Source: Burkholderia pseudomultivorans (GTDB lineage: Bacteria; Pseudomonadota; Gammaproteobacteria; Burkholderiales; Burkholderiaceae). Taken from it: 64,000 nucleotides of DNA. Positions 1 to 9,036 of the stretch are shown piece by piece. The notes under the pieces are model-generated. The model did not search any database and had not been told where the DNA came from. It saw only the letters and a list, made by a program, of their open reading frames with translations. How positions within the stretch are numbered: the stretch's first letter is position 1; the number at the start of each line of letters is the position of its first letter. Both the position numbers and the translations under genes were made by a program. The DNA lies in contig NZ_CABVPP010000005.1 in the NCBI RefSeq assembly GCF_902499075.1, forward strand, positions 62,001 through 126,000, written 5' to 3'.

Positions 1-1
1 C

Positions 2-1132
2 GAAAGTTTGCTGCCGCTGATCGGGCCGGAGTTTCATGGTCATAACCTGCTGCACGAATATGCGACGTGTCCCGCCCGCTTCTGGTTCTTCACGCTGACC
101 GGTCTGAATGCGGGATTGCGATATGTGACCGATCGCGAAGCCGAAGTCGTCGTGTTGCTGGATCGATTCGACGGTTCGCTGGTCGAGCACGTCGATGCTT
201 CCCGCTTCGCCCTCTTCTGTACACCGGTCATCAACCTGTTTCGTCGCAAAACTGATCCCGCCGAGGTGCCGGGCACGGGCGGTGAAATTCTGTTGCAGCC
301 CGACCGGCAGAACGGCTCGGATTACGAGGTGTTCGCGGTGGAGGCACTGCATGGCTTCGTGAGCAAAGGAGCGGCATCGCTCGAATTTCGGCCGCTGCAC
401 CGGGCGCTGCTGAACAATGAAACCGATCACGGGCGTTATTTCACGATCCGCCGCGAGCACGGAACGGCGAAGACGTCATACCGTCGCTACGGCGCTCGTA
501 CGCCATACGTGAGAACCGATGTGTTCGTTTCGCTGGTCGATGAAAATGAGCAATCCTATCCACAGGCCATGAAATACCTGTCGGTAGATGCGTGGTTGAC
601 GAACGGCGATCTGCCGAACTTGCTGGAGCCCGAGGGCGCGATCGATCTGACTGTCGAAATCAGCGCGCCCGTCAGGCGGACGGAACTCGTTCGTGCGCCG
701 AGTCCTGCACGTGCGCCGCTTGCACAGGGAGAGGCTGCATGGCGGCTGATCGGTCAGCTGAACCTCGACTACGGCAGGCTGGAGACTCAGGACGGAAGCG
801 CGCTACGCGACATTCTGATTTTGTTCGCCGCTGCCGACGACGTGCGGTTCCGTCGACAGATCGACAGCCTGATCCGTGTCGAGACGCGTCCAGTGACGAA
901 GACACTGCCAGGCCAGAGCCAGTTGCGGTTCGGTCGAGGCATCGAATGCGTGCTGACGGTGGACGAGGCCGGCTTCGATGGCGCGAGCCCTTTTCTATTT
1001 GGCGTGATCCTCGAGCACTACGTCGCTCGTCACGTTTCGACACATTCTTTTACTCAGTCCGTACTGCGCTCGCGGCAGCGCGGCGAGCTGATGCGCTGGC
1101 CGGTTCGAATGGGGACGCGCAGCGCAGCCTGA
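2..1132 (+). CDS. tssF: T6SS baseplate subunit TssF (3' part)
   Basis: This is the C-terminal 376 residues of TssF, a subunit of the type VI secretion baseplate wedge in the cytoplasm. The gene is cut by the window edge: the frame is open from base 2, and the TTG at 8 is not a start. The sequence has TssF-like features: the segment RPLHRALLNNETDHGRYFTI, a late FGRGIECVLTVDE block, and the ending HVSTHSFTQSVL. The terminal region normally contacts TssG and TssK. It is followed by a Shine-Dalgarno sequence at about 1137-1145 and a short stub, not by a full tssG. Family assignment is firm; whether the whole gene is intact cannot be seen. Confidence 0.88.
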   Translation, partial: ESLLPLIGPEFHGHNLLHEYATCPARFWFFTLTGLNAGLRYVTDREAEVVVLLDRFDGSLVEHVDASRFALFCTPVINLFRRKTDPAEVPGTGGEILLQPDRQNGSDYEVFAVEALHGFVSKGAASLEFRPLHRALLNNETDHGRYFTIRREHGTAKTSYRRYGARTPYVRTDVFVSLVDENEQSYPQAMKYLSVDAWLTNGDLPNLLEPEGAIDLTVEISAPVRRTELVRAPSPARAPLAQGEAAWRLIGQLNLDYGRLETQDGSALRDILILFAAADDVRFRRQIDSLIRVETRPVTKTLPGQSQLRFGRGIECVLTVDEAGFDGASPFLFGVILEHYVARHVSTHSFTQSVLRSRQRGELMRWPVRMGTRSAA

Positions 1133-1152
1133 CTCGGGGAGGAAAGCGGTTC

Positions 1153-1209
1153 ATGCAGTCGGTAACGGATAACAACGATCAAGCGTACGAGGGCCAGCCC
1201 GCATGGTGA
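1153..1209 (+). pseudogene. 18-codon stub, possible remnant of the tssG start
   Basis: A short frame begins with ATG at 1153, eight bases after a strong GGAGGAAAG ribosome site, and reads MQSVTDNNDQAYEGQPAW. It ends at a TGA that overlaps the ATG of the vgrG-rhs gene. This is exactly where tssG is expected after tssF. The stub could be the surviving N-terminus of tssG, cut when the vgrG-rhs island arrived. It could equally act as a leader that couples translation of vgrG-rhs to tssF. The peptide is too short to identify by family. Confidence 0.4.
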
Positions 1210-4200
1210 ATTTCAAGACGAACCGGACGTTCTCGGTCGGCGGTCCGGCGCTGCCGGACCTGGAAGGCATCGGCGCGATGCTGCACCTGAGCGCGATGCG
1301 GGGCACGGAACAGCTCTCCACGCCGTACACGTACGAACTGTGGCTGACGACACCCGCCGATCCGCGACTGCCGGCCGACATGCTCGCCAACCTCGATCTC
1401 AAGGCGATGCTCGGCAAGGAACTGACCGTCACGATCCAGCTGGACGGGATGGGCAGCTTTGTCGCGGGGATGGCAGGTCAAGCAGGCGCTGCGAACCGGG
1501 GCGCCGGCACGCGAGAAATCAGCGGCATCGTGACGGCGGCCAGCTACGTGGATCAGCTGAATCGCCAGTGCCGTTACCGCGTCGTGCTGGAGCCCTGGCT
1601 GGCACTGGCGCGCGAGCGGACCGACTATCGCATCTTCCAGCGCAAGAGCGTGCTCGACATCCTGCGCGAGGTGTTCGGTTCGTATTGGTATTCGTTCGAG
1701 ATGCGCGTCGGCCGCACCTACAGGCCGCTGCGCTATCAGGTCCAGTACGGCGAATCGGACTTCGCGTTTGCCCAGCGCTTGATGGAGGAACACGGCATCG
1801 CGTGGTTCTTCGAACATTCGCAAGGCGTGCACCGCCTGGTGCTGGTCGACGGTCCGGGCGCTTACCGGAGCGTGGAAAGCGTCGCGTATCGGACGCTCGA
1901 GTACTACCCGCCCGGTCAGAAGATCGACCGCGAGCACGTCGATCGCTTCGAGGCGACGGAGCGCCTGCGGTCGGGCGTCTGGACCACCGACGATTTCGAT
2001 TTCGAGAAGCCGGGCGCGACGCTGACTGCGCAGAACAGCTTGCCGCGCGAGACGGCGCACAACCGGCTCGAACGCTACGAATGGCCCGGCGACTATACGG
2101 AAACGGAGGACGGCGAGGCATTCGCGCAAGTGCGTATGGAGGAGATTCACGCGCAGGGCGCGCGAGCGCAAGGCGAGGGCAACCTGCGCAACGTGGTGTG
2201 CGGCACGACGTTCGTGCTGGCCGGCCATCCGATGGCGAGCGCCAACCGCGAGTATCTGGTGATCGCGTCGGAACTGGACGTGAAGGAAACCGGGGAGACG
2301 ACGGGCGTCTCCGCCTACGCGATTCGCAGCAGGTTCACGGTGCAGCCATCCGACGTTGTATTTCGTCCGCCGCGCACGATCAGGAAACCGCGCACGCGCG
2401 GCCCGCAAACGGCGATCGTGACCGGTCCGGCGGGCGCGGAGATCTGGACCAACAAGAACGGCGAGGTGACGCTCAAGTTCCATTGGGACCGATCCGAAGT
2501 GAAGGATCAGAACTCGTCCTGCTGGGTGCGCGTGTCCTATCCGTGGGCCGGCAGCAACTTCGGCGGCATTCATATTCCGCGGGTCGGCACCGAAGTCATC
2601 GTCGATTTCGAAAACGGCGATCCGGACCGGCCGATCGTGACGGGGCGCGTCTACAACGCGATGACGATGCCGCCGTGGACGCTGCCGGCCCATGCGACGC
2701 AAAGCGGGATCCTGACGCGCTCGACCAAGGGCGGCGGATACGGCAACGCCAATGCGATCCGCTTCGAGGACAAGAAAGGAGCCGAGCAGGTCTGGATCCA
2801 GGCGGAGCGCAATCTCGATGCGGTGATCGAGGCCGACGAAACGCACACGGTCGGGCATGACCGCACGAAGCGGATCGGCCACGATGAAACGGATCAGATC
2901 GGGCGACACTGGACGCTGTCGACGGGCGGCTACAAGTTCGAGACCGTGACGCTCGCGTCGGTGAAGAGCGTGGGCATGGGCGCGATGTTCAACGTCGGGA
3001 TGGCCTACAACGTCAACGTTGGCGGACTGTACCTGCGCAACGTCGGGCTGCAGATGGCAAGCACGGTGGGCCGCAGCCGCACCGACCGCGTCGTGCAGGA
3101 CTGGACGGCCGATGTCGGGCACACCTATACGCTGACCGTGCGCGGCAAGGCGGTGGGCGACGCCGTGGCCGCCGATCAGGCGAATCCGATCGAGCCGTCG
3201 CCCGACTTCGCGCCGCAGCTGCCCGCACCGGTATCGAGCTCGAACGCCAACCAGCTGCGCATCGCGGATACGGGCGAGAGCAGCCTGTCGGGCGCGAAAC
3301 AGACGCAGCTGATCGGGCCGGGCGGCACGGTGACGATCGACGAGTCCGGCATTCATCTGAAAGGCACGGCGATTTACCTGCAGGCGCCGACGATCAGCAT
3401 GACGAACGGCAATGCAGGCGGCCTGGCGCCAGTGACCGAAGCCGACTGCGCGGAATGCGCGAAGAAGAGCGTCAGTGCGAACCCGGTGGATCTGGCGACG
3501 GGGCAGAAGGTGCTGTCGCATACGGACTTTACGTTGCCGGGCCGCGTATCGATCGACTGGAGCCGGAGCTACCGCAGCGCGGATCAGCGCCGCGGCAGTC
3601 TGGGCGTGGCGTGGAAGCTGCCGTATGCGACGGAAGTGCGCACGAGCGCGACAGGCTTGATCTACTTCGACGCGGATGGGCGGCAGTTGCAGTTTCCGGC
3701 CTTGAACGCGGGCGAAGCGCATTTCCATCCGATCGAGAAGTTCACGCTGATGCGCGGTGACGACAACGCGTCGGGCGCCACCTATGCGCTGCGTTTCGGC
3801 AATGGCGTCGAAGAGCATTACGGCCGTCACCCGGTCGACGAGACGCGCTGGCAGTTGCAACGCATCACGACGCGCGAAGGCCAGTGTCTGACGCTCGGCT
3901 ATACGGCACAGGGCTGGTTGGAAACAGTTCGCAACAATGTGCATACCGTGCGCTGCGCGCTCGACGATACCGGCCGGATCACGAGCGTGTTGCTCGACCA
4001 GGGTGTCGGGAACCAGCCGCTGCACCTGACGAGCTATGTGTACGACGAGCACGGCGATCTGGTCGAGGCCACCGATCGCGAGAACCTGACGTGGCGCTAC
4101 GGCTACGACAACCATCTGCTGACGACCTACCGCACGCCGGCCGGCGCGACGCACGTATCGGAGTGGAGCGACGACACGCCGAATGCATATTGCCTGCGGA

Positions 4201-7112
4201 CCTACGCCTATACCGAAAGCGCCGGCGGGCAGCGGGTCGTCACGCGGGAGACGCGCTTCGATTACCTGCCGTCGCTGCGCGCGACGCGGGTGACGGACGG
4301 CCTCGGGCACACGACCGAATACCACTACAACGGCTTGTGGGCGGTCGAGAAGGTCGTGCATCCCGACGGCAGCGTCGAGCAGACGCATTTCGACGAGACG
4401 GGAAGCGTGGCCGGCTACACGGATGCACTCGGTCGCACGACGCGGATCGTGAACGATGCGCGCGGCAATCCGACGTCGATCATCGATCCGGCGGGCAACG
4501 TCACGCGCATCAGCTATGGCGAGCACGACCTCCCGGAACAGATTACCGACCCGGCAGGGCAGATCTGGCAGCGCGGCTACGACGCGCACGGTCACCTGAG
4601 GAGCGAAACCGATCCGCTCGGCAACGTGACGCGTTACGTCTACGAAAACGGCTTGCCCGTCGCGCGCACGGATGCATTGGGGAACGTGACGAAGATGCAA
4701 TGGGACGACGCGGGCCAGCTCGTGGCGCGCACCGATTGCTCGGGACACACGACGACCTATCGCTACGACCGATTCGGCCAGTTGACCGAGACTACCGACG
4801 CGCTGGGGCAGGTGAGCCACCACAGCGGCAGCGTGTCTGCGCGCGTGACGGCGGTGCAGCCGGCCGGCATGGGCTGGTGGAAGGTCGAATACGACGAAGC
4901 GGGCCGCGCGGTTGCGCATACGGATCCGCTCAAGCGCGTGACGCGCGTGGACTGGGACGGATACGGGCAGCGAACGCAGATCGTCGATCCGGCGGGCGGG
5001 ACGCAACAGTTCCGGTACGACGCGATCGGCCGTTTGACGAAGCTGACCAATGCGAACCGGGAGACGACGACGTTCCGCTATGACAGCCGCGACCGGTTGA
5101 TCGAACAGACTGGCTTCGACGGCCGTCGGCAGAGCTACCGGTACAACGCGGCGGGCGAACTGGTCGAGCGTATCGATCACGGCCAGGACGGACAGATCAC
5201 GACGCACGTGACCTACGATGTGCTCGGCCGTCCGGTGGAGCGACGCTCGAGCGACGGGAGTCAAGCGAGCTATCGCTACGACGAGCGCGGGCTGCTCACG
5301 CAGGCGCAGGCGATCTCGCCCGGGCGTGCGCCGGTGCAGGTGACTTACGAATACGACGCAGCGGGGCGCCGCACGGCGGAGGTGCAGGCACACCACGGGC
5401 GTGTCTGGCGCCTCACGCACGGCGTGGACGCGATCGGGAATCGCGACTGGACACACGTGCCGGACATCGGTTCGCTGGTCTGGCAGCGCTACGGCTCGGG
5501 GCATGTGCACGGCATCCTGCTCGACGAGCATCCGCTGGCGAGTTTCGAGCGCGACGCGCTGCATCGGGAAATCCGGCGTACGCAAGGTCCGGCGTCGCAT
5601 CACCTCGAATATGGCGCGAATGGCCTGCTCGCGGTGCATCGCTGGCAGAACCTCGATGAACGCGGGCGCTCGCTGGAGCGTCCGCGGCCATGGCGGGCGT
5701 GGGCATACGACGACGCCGGTCAGCTGACGACGCTGGACGATGCGTGGCGCGATCAGAAGGCGTATCGGTACGACGCGCTATCGCGGCTGACGCAGGTGAT
5801 GACGGCGAGCGGACCGGAAGCGTTTCACTACGATCCGGCGGGAAACCTGCTGGCTGCTGCGCCGAACGTGGAAAGCATGCAGGCGTGGAAGGCGAGCGGC
5901 GATCGCTTGCTGCGGTTTGCGCCGCAGACGCGCCCGGATCGTCCGGTGGATTTTACGTACGACGGGCATGGCAATCGCATTGCGCGGACGGTGCCGTTGC
6001 CGCCGAAGCCGGCGCTGACGGAAGCGGAGAAGCGCAGCCAGCGCGGGACGGACAACCTGCTGCGCGTGATGGAAGTGCTGACGGGGACGCCGAAGTACGA
6101 GGAGCCGTCGGAAGTGCCGGAAGTGACGCGGTATCGGTACGACGGCAGCCACCAGTTGATCGCGATCGAACATGCGGACGGCGCGAGAAGCGAGTACGAA
6201 TACGACGCGCTCGGCCGGCGGGTGGCGAAGCATCACACGCCGGCGGGCGGCGTGCAGCAGACGACGCTGTTCATGTGGGACGGCGACTGGATGATGCAGG
6301 AGGTGCGCACGGGGCGCACGTCGCATGAGGACAGGGCTGTGACGTATGTGCCGCACCCGGATCATGAAGGACCGTTGACGCGGCTGGCGGATGGGCAGGC
6401 GTGGCATTACGTGACGGATCACCTGGGGACGCCGCAGGAGTTGTATGACGAACAGCGAGAAGTGGTGTGGGCGGCGGATTTGAGCGCGTATGGACGTACG
6501 GCGAGGTGGCTGACGCGTGTTGTTGACAATCCGATACGTTTTCCGGGGCAGTACCGCGATGAGGAGTCAGGGCTGCATTACAACCGGTTCAGGTACTACG
6601 ATCCGATGGTGGGGCGGTATATCAATCAGGATCCGATTGGGTTGAACGGAAGCATAAACCAATACGCTTATGTCGACAGCGATCCCGCTACGTACACGGA
6701 CTTTGCCGGTCTGAAAAAATTCTCAGCCAATAGTGCGCACTGTGTTGCACTGCGAAGAAAAATGCAGAATTTTCGAACTGATCTCGATAAGAGATGGGCC
6801 GACTTTGCCGTGGATCATCAAAAACTTCCTCAGCGAATCGGGCCAGGCGAACTCCTAAGCATGACGCGGCGCGGGCACATGACTCTGATCAATGATAGAG
6901 ATAGTCGGCTCAGGCAATTGGAACGACGCTATATGAGCGAATGCGAAGATGAGCCGCCAACTCCACCGGCTTCTGTTGCGGTGGCGGAGAATGCATGTAA
7001 AGTCGGAATAGGTGCTGGGGCAGCGTATGCTGCGTATCGGGTAATCCGCTTGCTGCCGTCATTATTGCCGGCGGCATGGTGGACAATCCCTGCCAATCTC
7101 GCGGCCCCTTAA
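1203..7112 (+). CDS. VgrG-Rhs fusion: T6SS spike carrying a polymorphic toxin
   Basis: A 1969-residue evolved VgrG. Residues 1-750 are the VgrG trimeric spike, with gp27-like domains, an OB/gp5 stretch containing GEVTLKFHWDRS and a beta-helical needle. From about 760 (NPVDLATGQKV) it becomes an Rhs cocoon with many YD repeats. The Rhs core ends near residues 1740-1837 with DHLGTPQEL, RFPGQYRDEESGLHYNRFRY and DPIGLNGS. The variable tip is residues 1838-1969, ending in a hydrophobic helix-rich segment (VGIGAGAAYAAYRVIRLLPS) that suggests a membrane-active toxin; this is only an inference. Base use shifts abruptly to AT-rich from about 6640, as in a swapped-in tip. No PAAR domain is fused; a separate PAAR gene lies at 12152. 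The likely immunity gene follows at once. Confidence 0.93.
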   Translation: MVNFKTNRTFSVGGPALPDLEGIGAMLHLSAMRGTEQLSTPYTYELWLTTPADPRLPADMLANLDLKAMLGKELTVTIQLDGMGSFVAGMAGQAGAANRGAGTREISGIVTAASYVDQLNRQCRYRVVLEPWLALARERTDYRIFQRKSVLDILREVFGSYWYSFEMRVGRTYRPLRYQVQYGESDFAFAQRLMEEHGIAWFFEHSQGVHRLVLVDGPGAYRSVESVAYRTLEYYPPGQKIDREHVDRFEATERLRSGVWTTDDFDFEKPGATLTAQNSLPRETAHNRLERYEWPGDYTETEDGEAFAQVRMEEIHAQGARAQGEGNLRNVVCGTTFVLAGHPMASANREYLVIASELDVKETGETTGVSAYAIRSRFTVQPSDVVFRPPRTIRKPRTRGPQTAIVTGPAGAEIWTNKNGEVTLKFHWDRSEVKDQNSSCWVRVSYPWAGSNFGGIHIPRVGTEVIVDFENGDPDRPIVTGRVYNAMTMPPWTLPAHATQSGILTRSTKGGGYGNANAIRFEDKKGAEQVWIQAERNLDAVIEADETHTVGHDRTKRIGHDETDQIGRHWTLSTGGYKFETVTLASVKSVGMGAMFNVGMAYNVNVGGLYLRNVGLQMASTVGRSRTDRVVQDWTADVGHTYTLTVRGKAVGDAVAADQANPIEPSPDFAPQLPAPVSSSNANQLRIADTGESSLSGAKQTQLIGPGGTVTIDESGIHLKGTAIYLQAPTISMTNGNAGGLAPVTEADCAECAKKSVSANPVDLATGQKVLSHTDFTLPGRVSIDWSRSYRSADQRRGSLGVAWKLPYATEVRTSATGLIYFDADGRQLQFPALNAGEAHFHPIEKFTLMRGDDNASGATYALRFGNGVEEHYGRHPVDETRWQLQRITTREGQCLTLGYTAQGWLETVRNNVHTVRCALDDTGRITSVLLDQGVGNQPLHLTSYVYDEHGDLVEATDRENLTWRYGYDNHLLTTYRTPAGATHVSEWSDDTPNAYCLRTYAYTESAGGQRVVTRETRFDYLPSLRATRVTDGLGHTTEYHYNGLWAVEKVVHPDGSVEQTHFDETGSVAGYTDALGRTTRIVNDARGNPTSIIDPAGNVTRISYGEHDLPEQITDPAGQIWQRGYDAHGHLRSETDPLGNVTRYVYENGLPVARTDALGNVTKMQWDDAGQLVARTDCSGHTTTYRYDRFGQLTETTDALGQVSHHSGSVSARVTAVQPAGMGWWKVEYDEAGRAVAHTDPLKRVTRVDWDGYGQRTQIVDPAGGTQQFRYDAIGRLTKLTNANRETTTFRYDSRDRLIEQTGFDGRRQSYRYNAAGELVERIDHGQDGQITTHVTYDVLGRPVERRSSDGSQASYRYDERGLLTQAQAISPGRAPVQVTYEYDAAGRRTAEVQAHHGRVWRLTHGVDAIGNRDWTHVPDIGSLVWQRYGSGHVHGILLDEHPLASFERDALHREIRRTQGPASHHLEYGANGLLAVHRWQNLDERGRSLERPRPWRAWAYDDAGQLTTLDDAWRDQKAYRYDALSRLTQVMTASGPEAFHYDPAGNLLAAAPNVESMQAWKASGDRLLRFAPQTRPDRPVDFTYDGHGNRIARTVPLPPKPALTEAEKRSQRGTDNLLRVMEVLTGTPKYEEPSEVPEVTRYRYDGSHQLIAIEHADGARSEYEYDALGRRVAKHHTPAGGVQQTTLFMWDGDWMMQEVRTGRTSHEDRAVTYVPHPDHEGPLTRLADGQAWHYVTDHLGTPQELYDEQREVVWAADLSAYGRTARWLTRVVDNPIRFPGQYRDEESGLHYNRFRYYDPMVGRYINQDPIGLNGSINQYAYVDSDPATYTDFAGLKKFSANSAHCVALRRKMQNFRTDLDKRWADFAVDHQKLPQRIGPGELLSMTRRGHMTLINDRDSRLRQLERRYMSECEDEPPTPPASVAVAENACKVGIGAGAAYAAYRVIRLLPSLLPAAWWTIPANLAAP

Positions 7113-7166
7113 CTAAGTTTTGTTGGCATTGGGGAAACTTGGTTGCCAGCGATAACGGAGATGGCC

Positions 7167-7673
7167 ATGGAGCTGCAAATGTTGATTGATGAGGTCAAAC
7201 GGTCGGTAAAGTCTAGAAACAGAAAGTCCTTGCGGGCGGCTTTAATAGCTTTGGATGATTCTCAACTTCTCGAGGATAATATTGAACCACAGATTTTTGA
7301 CATTTATTTGTGGTTGCTGTCAGACCCTAATGCTATATCTGCACCCGGTATTGATAAGGTCTTCGTGAATTTCACTGGTGATATTCAAAAATACTCCGGC
7401 AGGCAGATATCTAAGATAATTGCAACGATTGACGAGAATCGGGTTTATTACAAATCTCAGATTTTACGAATGGCTGCCGCAGACTTTGTGGCAAGAAATG
7501 GTGACGTGACGGAGTCATTTGACGTTCTCAAGAGATGGGCCGCTGCGGCCGATGATGTTTCTCGAGAAATGGCGCACTTTGGCCTTGGCATATTGCTGGC
7601 TGGATCCCGCGTTCGTGACATTAAGATGAGAGAGAAGGCTGCGACGCTAAAAGATAGCTTAATGCATAAATAG
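7167..7673 (+). CDS. Putative immunity protein for the Rhs tip
   Basis: A 168-residue, soluble, probably all-helical protein with no signal peptide. I do not recognise a family. It lies 54 bases after the vgrG-rhs stop, shares the AT-rich composition of the toxin tip and is on the same strand, which is the standard position for a cognate immunity gene. ATG 7167 is preferred because GGAG at 7157-7160 lies six bases upstream. ATG 7161 touches that GGAG, and TTG 7143 has no ribosome site. If the tip is membrane-active, a cytosolic helical inhibitor would be unusual, so the pairing rests on position alone. Confidence 0.6.
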   Translation: MELQMLIDEVKRSVKSRNRKSLRAALIALDDSQLLEDNIEPQIFDIYLWLLSDPNAISAPGIDKVFVNFTGDIQKYSGRQISKIIATIDENRVYYKSQILRMAAADFVARNGDVTESFDVLKRWAAAADDVSREMAHFGLGILLAGSRVRDIKMREKAATLKDSLMHK

Positions 7674-7679
7674 TTATGG

Positions 7680-8063
7680 CGATTTGCAAATGATACGACG
7701 CGCTCGGTCGGCGAGTGGCGAAGCATCGCGCTCAGGTGGACGATGGTGATTTCTGGTGCATCTTTCGCAATTTTTCTGGGAATGGGGATTCTAAAAACTG
7801 ATGATATTGATACCGATTCCCGGACGGATGGCGCGACAAAAGAATGTCCTCGGAATGACGATTGCGATCCATGCGATAAGAAACTTGGCAAGTCGCTACT
7901 AAAATCCGCGGGCGTTGCTGGACGAGAACATGAAGCAAAGCAAGACTGGATGGGCAAGAAGGCGAAAATATCAAGATGTGATTTGTGTGGGTGCAATGAT
8001 GGATGAGTTGAGATTAAGGTGTAGGAGTGAAAGGGGCCCTATTTTTGCGGGAACCGCATATAA
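7680..8063 (+). pseudogene. Orphan Rhs toxin tip with a core remnant and in-frame stops
   Basis: Bases 7693-7727 repeat the Rhs core at 6200-6234 with only two differences, marking where another Rhs C-terminus was joined. An open stretch follows (7743-8006, 87 codons) that is Cys- and Asp-rich and ends in ISRCDLCGCNDG. After its TGA the same frame still reads like toxin sequence (VEIK, then KGPYF) through to TAA 8061, interrupted by TAG 8022 and TGA 8028. All four stops are one C-to-T change away from a sense codon. This is a displaced, decaying toxin tip. Translation from GTG or ATG starts near 7743 is doubtful, as no ribosome site is evident. Confidence 0.6.
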
Positions 8064-8078
8064 GTGGAAGTAACATAT

Positions 8079-8381
8079 ATGAGACTGATCGTTGAATTGA
8101 ACGGCGTCGATCCAAAAACAGGCGAAGATATTTGTTTGTTCAAATTTGAGTCAAGCGAATATAGTCATGATTTTTTGTTGCACAAAATTAACGTGGCTCT
8201 AGACGAAGGGGGGGCGAAATACGGGGGCCGTCTCGACAGGTTGAGAGGTTTGCATGTCGAACTGTCGGTGTCGATCTCTTCGGATGAAGAGGGATTTCGG
8301 CCTGCATTTCATCTTGATGCACGAACAATTAGTAAATTAGGTGCGGCTGGCGCTTCGTTTGACTTTGATCCATATGTGTGA
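8079..8381 (+). CDS. Small AT-rich protein, likely orphan immunity protein
   Basis: A 100-residue soluble protein of mixed alpha/beta type, starting MRLIVELNGVDPKTGEDICL. I do not recognise a family. ATG 8079 is chosen because GGAAG lies eight bases upstream; GTG 8064 would need the stop region of the decayed toxin tip as leader. The gene lies directly behind that tip, so it was probably its immunity partner, kept after the toxin decayed. Its stop overlaps the next start by one base (TGATG), which implies coupled translation with the gene at 8381. Confidence 0.55.
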   Translation: MRLIVELNGVDPKTGEDICLFKFESSEYSHDFLLHKINVALDEGGAKYGGRLDRLRGLHVELSVSISSDEEGFRPAFHLDARTISKLGAAGASFDFDPYV

Positions 8382-8710
8382 TGTTGAGTTATGGGGTAAG
8401 CATATGGGGCGCACCGCAATATTTATATGGCCATTGGTTTCTGGTAGGAGATGGTGTGAAATATTGCGATGGAAATCGAAATGTTCGGGTTGGCGATTCT
8501 GTCCTCGTAGAAAATGGCGTAGATGGCGTTGTTGTTTGTGATTTTGAGGGCAGGGAGTATGAGCTCGGATATGAAGACTGGGCGACTGGATCTAGTGCTG
8601 TTGCGAGTGGTATACCTGAGAAAGGAATCATGGTGTCAACCGTCAAGTATGGGTTGATTTATTATGAATTTGAGGACGAGTCGATTGTTTTCGTGAAATC
8701 GAAGCAATAA
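8381..8710 (+). CDS. Small beta-rich protein, coupled to the preceding gene
   Basis: A 109-residue protein rich in Gly, Val, Tyr and Trp, with alternating hydrophobic residues (GDSVLVENGVDGVVV, GLIYYEFEDESIVFV), so probably a small beta-barrel. I do not recognise a family. ATG 8381 shares its A with the stop of the gene at 8079, a typical coupling arrangement. It has the AT-rich composition of its neighbours and sits in the run of orphan immunity genes behind the Rhs effector. An immunity or accessory role is inferred from context only. Confidence 0.5.
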   Translation: MLSYGVSIWGAPQYLYGHWFLVGDGVKYCDGNRNVRVGDSVLVENGVDGVVVCDFEGREYELGYEDWATGSSAVASGIPEKGIMVSTVKYGLIYYEFEDESIVFVKSKQ

Positions 8711-9036
8711 GGGTGTGACGTGGAACGCGCAGGCTACCCAAACGGCGTCGAATTGTAAATCTTCTATAAACGGTAATGATATTGGCAGTTGAGTTTTTTC
8801 GCTTATTAGCATCAATGCGCTAATGACCATGCTGGCGAGCGGGTGGGCGCCATCGCGGGCCGGGGGGCGGCCGGTTCGACGACATCGCGTTCCGTCAAAT
8901 GAACCACGCTGCAGCAAGGCGGGGTTTGTACTCCATCTCGACCCGAAACGGGATCACTAGTGTGCTTCGCAAGTTGCCGTATGCTGGAATGGCCGTAGCC
9001 GCCTATGAAATTCACGATGCTGTTTCTTGTGAGTGA
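8711..9036 (+). pseudogene. Non-coding gap ending in a GC-rich 45-codon tail, possible toxin relic
   Basis: Bases 8711-8826 show nothing coding. From about 8827 base composition turns sharply GC-rich, and one frame stays open to TGA 9034-9036. It can be read without a start from 8827 and has an ATG at 8899. The reading contains GRFDDIAFRQMNHAAARRG and ends RKLPYAGMAVAAYEIHDAVS. It has no start with a ribosome site and looks like the 3' end of a larger gene whose front is gone. Its stop overlaps the start of the DUF1493 gene (TGATG), as toxin and immunity genes often do. The family is unknown. Confidence 0.4.

Noticed and set aside
1179-5639. 1486-codon minus-strand open frame opposite vgrG-rhs
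   Set aside because: It is the antisense shadow of YD-repeat codons in high-GC DNA; it is low in complexity (Arg, His and Ala rich) and has no ribosome site or domain.
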